DNA from: Blautia sp. SC05B48
GTDB lineage: Bacteria > Bacillota > Clostridia > Lachnospirales > Lachnospiraceae
Direction of reading: 5' to 3'
Assembly: GCF_005848555.1 (NCBI RefSeq)
Contig: NZ_CP040518.1
Location: 929,001-993,000, forward strand
DNA: 64,000 nt
Below the pieces are notes generated by a model. The model was not told where the DNA came from. It searched no databases and saw only the letters and a list, made by a program, of their open reading frames with translations. Numbering within the stretch: the first letter of the stretch is position 1; every line of letters starts with the position of its first letter. The translations under genes and the position numbers were made by a program. Positions 8,135 to 16,951 of this stretch are shown here, in pieces.

Positions 8135-9088
8135 TTATTTAAGGTAGTTCTTATCTACATATCCTTCTTTTCCAAGCTTCGGAACATATACATACCAGTA
8201 AGTACTGTCTTTCTTCTCAATGACTTCCACCGTATCTCCGTTATTCAGCTGGGCGATCTCATTGTCCTTGTCATACGCCTTTGCACTGCGCAGAGCCAGA
8301 TATCCGCTTTCCACTTTAACAGTCATGGATGGAGTTGTCGTACCTGAGCCTCCGGTAAGATAGTTCCTGTCAACATAACCTGTCTTATCCAGCTGCGGAA
8401 CATATACATACCAGTACTGATCGTTGCTGGTGTCCTTCACCTGAACCGTGTCACCGGTATTCAGCTGTCCGATCTCATTGCTTTCATTATAGGCTGCCTT
8501 GTTGCGAAGGGCAAGATAACCCGTTTCTACTTTAACTGTCCACAGACCACTGTTGTAGATATACCGGTTATCCACATATCCGGATTTATCAAGCCCCGGA
8601 GCATATACGTACCAGTAAGTAGAATCACTGCTGTCCTTTACAAGAACGGTATCTCCGGTATTCAGGCGTCCGATCTCGTTACTGTCATTGTAAGCTGCGG
8701 TACTTCGAAGAGCCAGATAGCCTTTTTTTACCTTTACTGTCCAGGAATCGTTGGAAGCTGTGGCGTTCTCTGCTATCTGGATATAGTTTTTGTCCAGATA
8801 TCCGGACTTATCCAGTCTTGGCACGTATGCATACCAGTAGGTAGCGTCCTTCCGATTTGTAACTTCCACAAGATCTCCTGTATTCAGCTGTCCGATCTCA
8901 TTGCCTTTGTCAAAAGCCTTCTCACTTCGAAGAGCCAGGTATCCATCTGTGACTTTGACTTTAAAAGTGGTTCCTGCTGCTGCCTTTGCCTCCCGGATCG
9001 TCGCCGGAAAAGCTGCTGCCAGTATAAATGTCAGAAGTACCAGCTTTTTTACTGCCTTTATATTAGACAGAAGAGTTCTTTTTCTCAT
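8135..9088 (-). CDS. Secreted protein with four tandem bacterial SH3-like repeats
   Basis: The product is 317 residues with AGGAGG upstream. The signal peptide (basic MRKR, hydrophobic LVLLTFILAAAFPA, AKA cleavage-like site) ends near residue 36. It is followed by four repeats of about 70 residues, each with GYLALRS, NEIGQLNTGDTV, YWYVYVP and GYVDKNYL cores. Repeats 1 and 2, and 3 and 4, are joined by short linkers. There is no catalytic domain, anchor or LPXTG motif. SH3b repeats usually bind peptidoglycan or proteins at the cell surface. The role here is probably wall binding (inference). Confidence 0.85.
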   Translation of the reverse strand: MRKRTLLSNIKAVKKLVLLTFILAAAFPATIREAKAAAGTTFKVKVTDGYLALRSEKAFDKGNEIGQLNTGDLVEVTNRKDATYWYAYVPRLDKSGYLDKNYIQIAENATASNDSWTVKVKKGYLALRSTAAYNDSNEIGRLNTGDTVLVKDSSDSTYWYVYAPGLDKSGYVDNRYIYNSGLWTVKVETGYLALRNKAAYNESNEIGQLNTGDTVQVKDTSNDQYWYVYVPQLDKTGYVDRNYLTGGSGTTTPSMTVKVESGYLALRSAKAYDKDNEIAQLNNGDTVEVIEKKDSTYWYVYVPKLGKEGYVDKNYLK

Positions 9089-9266
9089 ATTATACGCCTC
9101 CTTTTCTTTTTTGGACCTTTCTCTGATCTGCTGCTCTCTCTGTTTTTTATTTACTGAGCAGACCGCACCGGAATTTATGGTAGTATTATATCATATTTTC
9201 AGCTGATAGCTGTAAGAATCATATCTCTTATCGTAGTCCAAAATATTCTTTTCTGTAATGCAGGTA

Positions 9267-9295
9267 TTGACACTTTTAATTAGTAGTGTTATATT
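9267..9295 (+). promoter_or_regulatory. Promoter of the dnaJ-like gene
   Basis: TTGACA (9267-9272), a 17-nt spacer and TATATT (9290-9295). The spacer end and downstream bases (GTGTTATATTACATGTAGAACA region, 9287-9307) are nearly the same as those before the Hsp20 gene at 18503-18523, which points to shared control. Confidence 0.7.
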
Positions 9296-9299
9296 ACAT

Positions 9300-9453
9300 G
9301 TAGAACAGGATAAAAGTAATGCCCCCGGGATTTTTCCCGGGGAATTTTATACACATACGTTCAATATATGACCGTCCGGGAGATCTGTCCCCCGAGAGGA
9401 CAGATCGATCATCCGGGACGCTGCAGACTATAATATAAGGGAAGGTGAATACC
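9300..9453 (+). promoter_or_regulatory. Structured 5' leader of the dnaJ-like gene
   Basis: The leader of about 150 nt holds two GC-rich hairpins. One is CCCCGGGA-TTTT-TCCCGGGG at 9323-9342. The second is a longer stem with GATCTGTCC (9382-9390) pairing with GGACAGATC (9398-9406), extended outward by CGTCC (9373-9377) and GGACG (9416-9420). Neither covers the ribosome-binding site at about 9440. The first, followed by AATTTTAT, may attenuate transcription. Confidence 0.45.
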
Positions 9454-10533
9454 ATGGCAGTAAAAAAAGATTATTACGATGTTCTGGGCATTGACCGGAA
9501 CGCAGATGAAAAAACAATAAAAAAAGCCTACCGTAAGCTGGCCAAAAAATATCATCCGGATACAAACGCAGGTAATGCAGATGCCGCAGATAAGTTTAAA
9601 GAAGTAAACGAAGCCTACGATGTCTTAAGTGATCCAAAGAAGAAAAAAATGTATGATCAGTTTGGTCATGCCGCGTTTGAGGCAGGAGCTGATCCTGGCG
9701 CCGGTGGATTCGGCGGATTCCAGGGTGGCGGCAATGGCAGCTATCAGGAATTTCATTTTAACGGTGAAAACATGGACGATATTTTTGGTGATATCTTCGG
9801 AAATATGTTCCACGGCAGTCACGGCGAAAGCCGCGGTTTCGGCGGTAATGGCACATATGAGCATTTCACCGGTAACGGTGGCGGCTTTCACAGTGGATTT
9901 GGCGGAAGTGGCTTTCACAGCGGCAACGGCTTCGGCGGATTCCATCAGCAGGATTTTCCGCAAAAAGGCTCTGATGTGAAGGCCAGCATCAACGTTACCT
10001 TTGATGAGGCGGCTTTTGGTGCTGATAAAAGAATTTCTCTGTCCGGTCCGGACGGAAGCTCCGGTGCACCGCAGACACTTCAGATTCATATTCCGGCAGG
10101 TATTGATACCGGCAAGAGTATCCGTCTGAAAGGAAAAGGCATGCCCGGAACCGGCGGCGGCGAGCCTGGTGACCTTCTTCTGAAGGTTACCGTAGGAACA
10201 CGTCCTGGCTATGAACGAAAAGGATCGGATGTTTATACCACCATTTCTATTCCTTACACAACCGCTGTTTTCGGCGGTGAAACCACCGTTCCCACCCTTT
10301 ACGGAAATGTTATCTGTAAGATCAGGGAAGGTATGCAGTCCGGTTCCAAGATCCGCCTGAGAGGAAAAGGCATTGTTTCCATGAAGAACCCTTCCGTCCG
10401 CGGTGATCAGTATGTAACCATTCAGATTCAGGTTCCTCAGAATCTGAATTATTCCGCAAAGGAGAAACTCCATGAATATGCAAAGGCCTGTGGACTGGAA
10501 CGGAGTAATGCCACTGGATCACATGTAGCATAA
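9454..10533 (+). CDS. J-domain co-chaperone of the CbpA type (DnaJ without zinc finger)
   Basis: The product is 359 residues; the ATG at 9454 has AAGG 9 nt upstream. Residues 1-72 form a J domain ([23 protein letters not shown] at about 37-39). A Gly/Phe-rich linker of about 100 residues follows. The C-terminal substrate-binding DnaJ_C domains ([36 protein letters not shown]) have no CxxCxGxG zinc-finger region between them, which makes this a class II J protein. It should stimulate DnaK and hold client proteins. It is monocistronic, with its own heat-shock-like promoter, and ends in a strong terminator. Confidence 0.9.
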   Translation: MAVKKDYYDVLGIDRNADEKTIKKAYRKLAKKYHPDTNAGNADAADKFKEVNEAYDVLSDPKKKKMYDQFGHAAFEAGADPGAGGFGGFQGGGNGSYQEFHFNGENMDDIFGDIFGNMFHGSHGESRGFGGNGTYEHFTGNGGGFHSGFGGSGFHSGNGFGGFHQQDFPQKGSDVKASINVTFDEAAFGADKRISLSGPDGSSGAPQTLQIHIPAGIDTGKSIRLKGKGMPGTGGGEPGDLLLKVTVGTRPGYERKGSDVYTTISIPYTTAVFGGETTVPTLYGNVICKIREGMQSGSKIRLRGKGIVSMKNPSVRGDQYVTIQIQVPQNLNYSAKEKLHEYAKACGLERSNATGSHVA

Positions 10534-10543
10534 AAGTTAAAAT

Positions 10544-10596
10544 AAAAGAGTATCACAAAGCTCATCACTATCAATGAGTTCCTGTGATACTCTTTT
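10544..10596 (+). terminator. Rho-independent terminator after the dnaJ-like gene
   Basis: AAAAGAGTATCACA (10544-10557) pairs perfectly with TGTGATACTCTTTT (10583-10596) and is followed by further T residues. Confidence 0.85.
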
Positions 10597-10624
10597 TTGA
10601 TTTTAAAGTAAGACCTGATATAGC

Positions 10625-11716
10625 TTATGACAACGTCATATCTCCATCTTTCACCCATCCGAGCTTACGTACAAACATATTGATCAACGGGCAGAGAACT
10701 GCCGGGAGAATAAAAGAGATCAGGAAAAGTCCTGCCCAGTCCATAGCTGTAACAGCTGTCTTGGTTCCTTCTGCAATATCATTCATCCATCCTGTATACA
10801 CACCGATCTGACCTACAAAACCACAGGTACCCATTCCTGAGGATACAGCAGTTCCGTTCATCTGAAGCCTGAACAAGCAGGTTGCAATAGGTCCTGTGAT
10901 AGCAGATGTTACGATCGGAGCGATCCAGATCCTTGGATTTCTGACAATATTACCCATTTGGAGCATGGAAGTTCCAATTCCCTGAGAGACAAGACCGCCC
11001 CATTTGTTTTCCCTGAAGGACATGACCGCAAAACCTACCATCTGCGCACAGCAACCCGCTACTGCAGCGCCGCCTGCCAGTCCGGTAAGTCCCAGAGCTG
11101 CGCAGATCGCAGCAGAAGAGATCGGCAGCGTCAGTGCGATTCCAACAAATACAGAAACCAGGATTCCCATAAAGAATGGCTGCAGATCTGTTGCCCACAT
11201 GATCACGCTTCCTACTTTCATAGCAGCTTTTCCAAGGGCAGGTGCCCACCATGCGGAAAGACCTACGCCCACACCGATGGTTACAAGAGGCGTTACAAGG
11301 ATATCGATCTTCGTTTCCTTTGAAACTGCTTTACCGATCTCAGCTGCAACAATGGCAACAAACAGCACAGCCAGAGGACCACCTGCTCCGCCAAGTGCGT
11401 TGGAGGCAAATCCAACGGTGATCAGCGAAAACAATACCAGCGGCGGGCAATGCAAGGCGTAACCGATGGCTACTGCCATGGCAGGGCCGCTCATGGCAGA
11501 TGCCAGAGAACCTACTGTGTACTGGGTATCATTGACTGTGGCAACTGCCATAGTCAGAAACGGAATGTGAAACTGTGTGCCAATGGTATTGATGATCGTG
11601 CCGATCAGCAGGGAACAGAAAAGTCCCTGTGCCATGGCTCCCAGTGCATCGATACCATATCTCTTCAGAGATATCTCAATATCCTTCCGTTTCAGAAATG
11701 CTTTGAATTTTTCCAT
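10625..11716 (-). CDS. PTS EIIC-like membrane permease (PF13303 type)
   Basis: The product is 363 residues with roughly 9-10 hydrophobic segments. Features such as ALGAMAQGLFCSLLIGTI near the start, GGAGGPLAVL and the Gly-rich GLTGLAGGAAVAGC match the stand-alone PTS_EIIC_2 family. No EIIA or EIIB domain is fused or adjacent, so phosphotransfer-coupled transport is doubtful and the substrate is unknown. It lies 49 bp downstream of the aldo/keto reductase in the same direction, with a short hairpin (11738-11761) between, so the two may be cotranscribed. Confidence 0.75.
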   Translation of the reverse strand: MEKFKAFLKRKDIEISLKRYGIDALGAMAQGLFCSLLIGTIINTIGTQFHIPFLTMAVATVNDTQYTVGSLASAMSGPAMAVAIGYALHCPPLVLFSLITVGFASNALGGAGGPLAVLFVAIVAAEIGKAVSKETKIDILVTPLVTIGVGVGLSAWWAPALGKAAMKVGSVIMWATDLQPFFMGILVSVFVGIALTLPISSAAICAALGLTGLAGGAAVAGCCAQMVGFAVMSFRENKWGGLVSQGIGTSMLQMGNIVRNPRIWIAPIVTSAITGPIATCLFRLQMNGTAVSSGMGTCGFVGQIGVYTGWMNDIAEGTKTAVTAMDWAGLFLISFILPAVLCPLINMFVRKLGWVKDGDMTLS

Positions 11717-11765
11717 TTTTAAACTCTCTCCTTACCCTGATCCGCTTCCTGCCGGATCAGTTCCT

Positions 11766-12890
11766 TTATTTGCAAAAGGTCTCGCTTACTTTCTCAAGTT
11801 CCTCGCGGATGGAAATATGCTGAGGACATACTTCCTCACACTGTCCGCATTTTACACATTCATCTGCACGCTTTCTGCCATGACTGACTACCAGCCAGTC
11901 TTCCTGATGCGCTGCGGCGGCTTTATTTCCGTACAATGTCAGATAATTCATTGCTGTAAAAGAACCGGAAATTCCGATTTCCATCGGACAGACCTTTGCA
12001 CAGTAGTTACAGGTTGTGCATGGGATCAGAGGAATTTTGCTCATAGCCTCTCTTGCCTTATCAAGAGTCTCCTTCTCACTGTCAGTAAGGCCGTTGAAAT
12101 CTTTCATAAAGGAAAGGTTATCCTCCATCTGTGCAACATTGCTCATTCCGGAAAGTACGGTGATCACGCCTTCCAGATTTGCCGCAAAACGGATCGCCCA
12201 GGATGCTGTAGATGCTTCCGGCTCTGCTTCCTTCAGAAGCTTTTCCACTGCTTCCGGTGGGGTTGCAAGCATGCCGCCTTTTACAGGTTCCATGATAATG
12301 ACCGGTTTTCCATGTTTTCTGGCTACCTCGTAGCAGGCTCTTGACTGGATCGCCGGATTTTCCCAGTCTGCGTAATTGATCTGCAGCTGTACAAATTCCA
12401 TTTCCGGATGTGCAGTGAGAAGTACATCCAGTTCCTCCGGTGTGGAATGGAACGAAAATCCTGCATGTCTGATCAGACCGGCTTCTTTCTGTTCACGGAT
12501 CCAGTCCCATAAGCCGTACTCATCAAAATATTTTGTTCTGTGCTCTCCAAGATTGTGGAGAAGATAAAAGTCGAAATATCCTGCCTTTGTTCTCTCCAGA
12601 GATGTTTTAAACTGTGCAAGAGCTTCATCTCTTGTCTTGCAGTTGATCCAGGCTGCCATCTTGGTGGCTAGCTGATATTTTTCTCTCGGATAACGCTCTA
12701 CCAGTGCTTCGCGGATAGCATCTTCGCTTCCTGCATAAGCCCATGCTGTATCAAAATATGTAAATCCGGCTTCCATAAATTTGTCCACCATGACTTTGGT
12801 CTGCTCCACATCAATCACACCTTCTGATTTCTGCGGAAGTCTCATAAGGCCAAAACCAAGTTTTTTGATCTCTTCGCCTAAATATGCCAT
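11766..12890 (-). CDS. Aldo/keto reductase with C-terminal 4Fe-4S ferredoxin domain
   Basis: The product is 374 residues; the ATG at 12890 is preceded by GGGAG. The N-terminal 280 residues are an AKR barrel: LGFGLMRLP, FDTAWAYAGSE (catalytic Asp and Tyr), a Lys in ATKMAAW and LLHNLGEH with the catalytic His. The C-terminus has two clusters, CTTCNYCAKVCP and CVKCGQCEEVCP. This two-part design is common in anaerobes and suggests electron exchange with ferredoxin as well as, or instead of, NAD(P)H (inference). The substrate is unknown. Confidence 0.92.
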   Translation of the reverse strand: MAYLGEEIKKLGFGLMRLPQKSEGVIDVEQTKVMVDKFMEAGFTYFDTAWAYAGSEDAIREALVERYPREKYQLATKMAAWINCKTRDEALAQFKTSLERTKAGYFDFYLLHNLGEHRTKYFDEYGLWDWIREQKEAGLIRHAGFSFHSTPEELDVLLTAHPEMEFVQLQINYADWENPAIQSRACYEVARKHGKPVIIMEPVKGGMLATPPEAVEKLLKEAEPEASTASWAIRFAANLEGVITVLSGMSNVAQMEDNLSFMKDFNGLTDSEKETLDKAREAMSKIPLIPCTTCNYCAKVCPMEIGISGSFTAMNYLTLYGNKAAAAHQEDWLVVSHGRKRADECVKCGQCEEVCPQHISIREELEKVSETFCK

Positions 12891-13111
12891 ATTTTTTTCT
12901 CCCTTCTTATTCCATTCCGGAAAATTTCCCATATTACTATATCATCTGCTATCGTCTGGTAAACAATATTCCAGACATTGATATTTCCCGGACAGTTATA
13001 TTTTACTACAGCAAAAAAACTGCGTTTCTCCTATTATAATAGTATTTTCTTCAGCAGTAAACCTTTTTCTTTTACAAGTGTCAAGACAGTGGCGCTCTTG
13101 TTGCTGTAAAC

Positions 13112-13157
13112 AAAAAAGCAGCTGCCGCACTTTTCTAACACGACAACTGCCTTTTGT
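13112..13157 (-). terminator. Probable terminator after the YczE-type gene
   Basis: AAAAGCAGCTG near 13111 pairs imperfectly with CAACTGCCTTTT at about 13145-13156, leaving T residues at the 3' side on the minus strand. The rest of the 12891-13158 gap shows no gene. Confidence 0.4.
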
Positions 13158-13158
13158 T

Positions 13159-13794
13159 TTACTGCTTCTGCATCTGTTTATTTTCTTTCCCATAAAGAAA
13201 CGGCCTTGCCACCGTCCGGTTGAAAAACTCGATCAGCGGTCCCATAAAAAATGCAGTGACAAGGGTTCCCACTCCTACAACCGCACCCATAAAAAATCCC
13301 GCCGCAGTTGTGAGCACATCGGTCCCGATCCTGCACATCCGGAAAGGGATCCGGGTTCTTTTATCTAAGATCAGCGCATAGGCATCATAGGCAGAAACAC
13401 CCATATCTGCAGTAAAATACAACGCTGACGCAAAACACATCATCACAACGGCAATGCACATCAGAAGAACTCTTACCCCAAAAGTTCTCTCCGGCAGATA
13501 TTTGTCAAAAAGCTGCATTCCTTTTTCCACGATGATCCCCATAAAAAACAGATTCAGCACAGTTCCAAGTCCAATAAAATGCCGGTCCAGAAAAAACACT
13601 CCCAGCAGCATCAGTGCATTGATGGCAATATAAACATAACTGTATTTTATTCCTGCTAGATTCCACACACCCATGACAAAACAGGAATTGGGATCTGTCC
13701 CAAAATCCGATGCCTTAAAAATGGCCACACTAACCCCGGCCAGTAAAATCCCGGCAAAAGTCATAAAGATTCTTTTTACTGTTAATGAATTCAT
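13159..13794 (-). CDS. YczE/YyaS/YitT-type integral membrane protein
   Basis: The product is 211 residues with five or six transmembrane segments. Features include FKASDFGTDPNSCFVMGVWN after helix 1, LGTVLNLFFMGIIVE, and MGVSAYDAYALIL followed by the second GVGTLVTAFFMGPLIEFFN copy, giving the internal duplication typical of YczE. The family's function is unknown; transport or regulatory roles have been proposed. It is monocistronic and divergent from the AraC gene. Confidence 0.8.
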   Translation of the reverse strand: MNSLTVKRIFMTFAGILLAGVSVAIFKASDFGTDPNSCFVMGVWNLAGIKYSYVYIAINALMLLGVFFLDRHFIGLGTVLNLFFMGIIVEKGMQLFDKYLPERTFGVRVLLMCIAVVMMCFASALYFTADMGVSAYDAYALILDKRTRIPFRMCRIGTDVLTTAAGFFMGAVVGVGTLVTAFFMGPLIEFFNRTVARPFLYGKENKQMQKQ

Positions 13795-13938
13795 TTTTAT
13801 TCTTTACACCTCTGAGCAAATATTTTACACTGATGGTATCGAACTTCAGGAATGCTGTCAAAGCAGAAAATGCTGATCTGCTTTCAGCCCCGAAATATGT
13901 AAAAGTTACATCATATTATGTGGAAAGGCATGATAATC

Positions 13939-14784
13939 ATGGAAGATAAGCAGGTCATGAACCGGAAAACTTCATCAAAAGAACTTCATCTGATTTCCTG
14001 CGGCTGGGAAAAATGTACGCCGGATCAGTCCTACGGCCCAGGGGTGCGCCGCTATTATACCGTACATTTTGTTCTGAAAGGACAGGGCTATTTCTACATC
14101 AATAACCGGAAATATACCCTGAAAGCCGGACAGTGCTTCTTTATCCCGCCAGTTGTCAGCACGCTTTATAAAGCGGAGCCTTCTGATCCCTGGACCTATA
14201 CCTGGATCTGTTTTAACGGTGAAAATGCTGCCGCACTTTCCGAACACTGTCATCTCACCCTGGAAAATCCGGTTCAGCAGCTTACTTCTGTAATTCCCTA
14301 TGCGGAAACGATCTGTGAAATGATGACCCATCCCCAGCTGACACCTTCCAACGAAGCTTATATCCAGAGCAGTCTTTACCGAATCATCGCCATGCTGGAG
14401 GAAGAATTTCATGCTTCCTACACCACCATGGAAGCCAACGATAATTTTTACATTACCCAGGCTGTGGATTACATCAAAAAAAGTCCGTTTCTGGATATCA
14501 CAGTGACAGATGTCGCAGACTACCTCCACATCAGCCGCAGCCACCTTTACGGACTTTTCAAAAAACATCTGGGTACTACTCCTCAGGCCTTTCTGACTTC
14601 AGCCAAGATCATCAATGCCAGGGAGCTTCTGACGATCACAGATATCCCCATTGCCAATATCGCAACTTCCTGCGGTTATCAGAATCCCTTTGCCTTCTCC
14701 CGTGCCTTCAAAAAAGAAACCGGCATGACGCCACGGGAATACCGGGAAAAATATCATCATGCCGAGGATCTTCTGGATTGCTGA
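13939..14784 (+). CDS. AraC family regulator with N-terminal cupin
   Basis: The product is 281 residues. The ATG at 13939 is favoured since GGAAAGG lies about 10 nt upstream; closer upstream ATGs leave too little spacing. The N-terminal half is a sugar-binding cupin (GYFYINNRKYTLKAGQCFFI). The C-terminal half has two HTH motifs (VADYLHISRSHLYGLFKKHL, IANIATSCGYQNPFAFSRAF). It is convergent with the adjacent glycosidase gene, the usual genomic partner of such regulators, so it probably activates that gene in response to an alpha-galactoside (inference). Confidence 0.92.
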   Translation: MEDKQVMNRKTSSKELHLISCGWEKCTPDQSYGPGVRRYYTVHFVLKGQGYFYINNRKYTLKAGQCFFIPPVVSTLYKAEPSDPWTYTWICFNGENAAALSEHCHLTLENPVQQLTSVIPYAETICEMMTHPQLTPSNEAYIQSSLYRIIAMLEEEFHASYTTMEANDNFYITQAVDYIKKSPFLDITVTDVADYLHISRSHLYGLFKKHLGTTPQAFLTSAKIINARELLTITDIPIANIATSCGYQNPFAFSRAFKKETGMTPREYREKYHHAEDLLDC

Positions 14785-14799
14785 ACCACTTTTCCTGAT

Positions 14800-16431
14800 T
14801 TACGGAACAACTACCTTGGCATTGTAGTATTCCACCGCAGCATCCATAGTCGGACCTTCGTTGTCAAACCAGTCATAAGTGATGGTTTCGCCGTTTTCTC
14901 CCCATACCTCCGGGCAGTCGATTTCTTCCCAGTCAAGTGGAACGAAATGTTCTTTCTGTTCTGATGCACGCAACATGATCTGATGCAACTCCTCAAATTC
15001 CTCCGGGTTCAAAACTCCGGGTTTTGCGGATACAAACAGTGGTGTACCGCTCTTTGCAAGAACGTCTGCCCACTGACGATTTTTCTCCCATGGGATCATT
15101 CCGAAAATACCGACACAGTCTGCATCAATATGGTAAAACGTATTGTGCTGCGGAAGACGGAATGCCAGCGTATTTACGCCCATTCGTCTGGTACGCTCCC
15201 AGATACGTCCGCTGGTATCGTCACCGGTCCGGTTCAGATGCATCAGGCCTGCGCCGAGATGTCCGATGGTATTGCAGCCGATGATCACTGCGTTATTGCT
15301 CCGGGAAGCATCATAAATCTCCTGATAAAGCATTTTTACGATTTCTGCGCTGGTTTTGGTCTGATCATAAAAGTGCCATTTCTCCATGGAATTGTCTCTT
15401 AAATTCGCCTCAAATCCCCATTTTCCAAAGAGATCAAAGGTGGAAAAATCATGCTTGATCAGCGTGTATCCCCAATCACAGATCCTCTCGATATCTTTAT
15501 GGATATATGCCAGTGCATCCGGGTGGGACGGATCGAGACAGTCATTATAGGAAATTCTCCACTCATCCGGGATATTCTCATCTTCATTAAGAAGCAGACG
15601 GACCCAGATACCCGGGCGGACACCTTTTTTCTCCAGCTTGTCTGCAAGACCTTTCATATCCGGAAATCTGGCATTGCCTTTTGTCCATGGTCCACCGTTG
15701 TATTCATCCAGGCGATGATGCTCCTGCCAACAGTCATCAATGACCATGAACGGAGAATTTTTTACACCTTCAGTCAGTTTCAGGATATAATCGGTATCAC
15801 TTAAGATCTCCTCTTCAGAGCTGTCACCGTAAGCATAGTACCAGTTATTGCTTCCATACACCGGAAACTCCGGGAAGATCGGATCTGTACACATTTTTTC
15901 ACAGAATTTCTGTGCAGTTTCAAAAGTATCTGCGCCCTCTGCTTCCATGCAGACGATCTGTGCGGCACACAGCTTTCTTCCTTTCAGCTGTACTCCTGTA
16001 TTTCCGCAGCGAACATCCAGAAACAAAGTAATTCCTTTGGTATCCACCTGCCAGCAGCACATAGCAGAGGGACGGACCTTTACGCCAAAGCAGAGAACCT
16101 TCTCAGAAAGCTTCGCCAGAAAATACCATGGCAGATAACGGTTTCCGCTCATTCCATGCCATTCCACATCACCATAGGTACGTTCCCAGGCATCTCCCAG
16201 AAATCTGGCTGATTTCGGGATCTTATAGTTCCATCTCAACTTCACGCATCTCACTGCATCCTCGGATGTGACAAGTATATCTTCATGTTCACCTGCGTCC
16301 TGGAATTCCACAGTAGTTGCACCGGCAGCTACTGTCGTCTGCCCTCCCTGGCACACAAGTCTCTCCTCTTCTGTTTCCACTGTTACATAATCCGGTACCC
16401 CAAGCTTAAAATCTGCATATTTTTTCTGCAT
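14800..16431 (-). CDS. Glycoside hydrolase of clan GH-D (GH36/GH27-like, probable alpha-galactosidase)
   Basis: The product is 543 residues; the ATG at 16431 has AGGAGG 8 nt upstream. The TIM-barrel landmarks of the clan are present: FMVIDDCWQ (Asp-Asp at 232-233), LIKHDFSTFD with the putative nucleophile D328, and NRTGDDTSGR with the putative acid/base D404 or D405. It is shorter than typical 720-residue GH36 enzymes, and its N-terminal beta-sandwich region is small. No signal peptide is seen, so it acts in the cytosol on imported oligosaccharides. Alpha-N-acetylgalactosaminidase activity is an alternative. No transporter is adjacent. Confidence 0.8.
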   Translation of the reverse strand: MQKKYADFKLGVPDYVTVETEEERLVCQGGQTTVAAGATTVEFQDAGEHEDILVTSEDAVRCVKLRWNYKIPKSARFLGDAWERTYGDVEWHGMSGNRYLPWYFLAKLSEKVLCFGVKVRPSAMCCWQVDTKGITLFLDVRCGNTGVQLKGRKLCAAQIVCMEAEGADTFETAQKFCEKMCTDPIFPEFPVYGSNNWYYAYGDSSEEEILSDTDYILKLTEGVKNSPFMVIDDCWQEHHRLDEYNGGPWTKGNARFPDMKGLADKLEKKGVRPGIWVRLLLNEDENIPDEWRISYNDCLDPSHPDALAYIHKDIERICDWGYTLIKHDFSTFDLFGKWGFEANLRDNSMEKWHFYDQTKTSAEIVKMLYQEIYDASRSNNAVIIGCNTIGHLGAGLMHLNRTGDDTSGRIWERTRRMGVNTLAFRLPQHNTFYHIDADCVGIFGMIPWEKNRQWADVLAKSGTPLFVSAKPGVLNPEEFEELHQIMLRASEQKEHFVPLDWEEIDCPEVWGENGETITYDWFDNEGPTMDAAVEYYNAKVVVP

Positions 16432-16604
16432 TATTCTCTCCTCCTGTACTTTTTTATTTACATTTTGCTTTACCTGCATACTCATGAATACTGTCTTTCT
16501 ATCGTCTGTTCAACTCAGAAGAATGTACGAAAAATTTTTTTAATACATTTTGTCTATATGCCTTATTATATTGATTTTTTTGTTTTTTTCTATGCTTTAA
16601 AGTT

Positions 16605-16634
16605 ATTATAACATTGCAGAATGTTCAATCTGCA
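16605..16634 (-). promoter_or_regulatory. Promoter and putative operator of the glycosidase gene
   Basis: A minus-strand TATAAT (complement at 16605-16610) lies next to the dyad TGCAGA-N8-TCTGCA at 16615-16634, which covers the spacer and -35 area. The resulting leader would be about 165 nt. An operator for the neighbouring AraC protein is a reasonable guess. Confidence 0.4.
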
Positions 16635-16683
16635 TAAGCTTTTCAGTCCTTGTCCGATCCGTTTTTTAATATAAGAACGTAAG

Positions 16684-16951
16684 GGCGGAAGTTAGTTTTT
16701 CATTTTACGAACACAAATTCTGGTTGAATGAAAAAGTAACTTCCACCATGTGCTAGTACTGATAAGTAAAGGGATTTCTGCAGAATTAATTTCTACAAGA
16801 TATAGATATTTACACAAAACAAAACTATAATATAAGGAGAAAACACCGTGTTTTTACGGGATTGGAACATCACGAAAGGACCGCTGGCTGTTCTTTGCAA
16901 GGGTAACTTCCACCGGTCTGGAGAATACGATGCCGGAAATGAATGTGATAT
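16684..16951. repeat. Left flank of the IS30 element with a 58-nt palindromic unit
   Basis: GGAAGTTAGTTTTTCATT (16687-16704) pairs perfectly with the complementary arm at 16727-16744, apart from 22 nt of loop. The stretch 16684-16720 recurs in direct orientation at about 18412-18456 on the far side of the transposase. The remaining bases to 16951 hold a GTG-started 34-codon frame (16848-16955) with AAGGAG upstream, probably meaningless, and another GTAACTTCCACC copy at about 16909. Confidence 0.5.
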
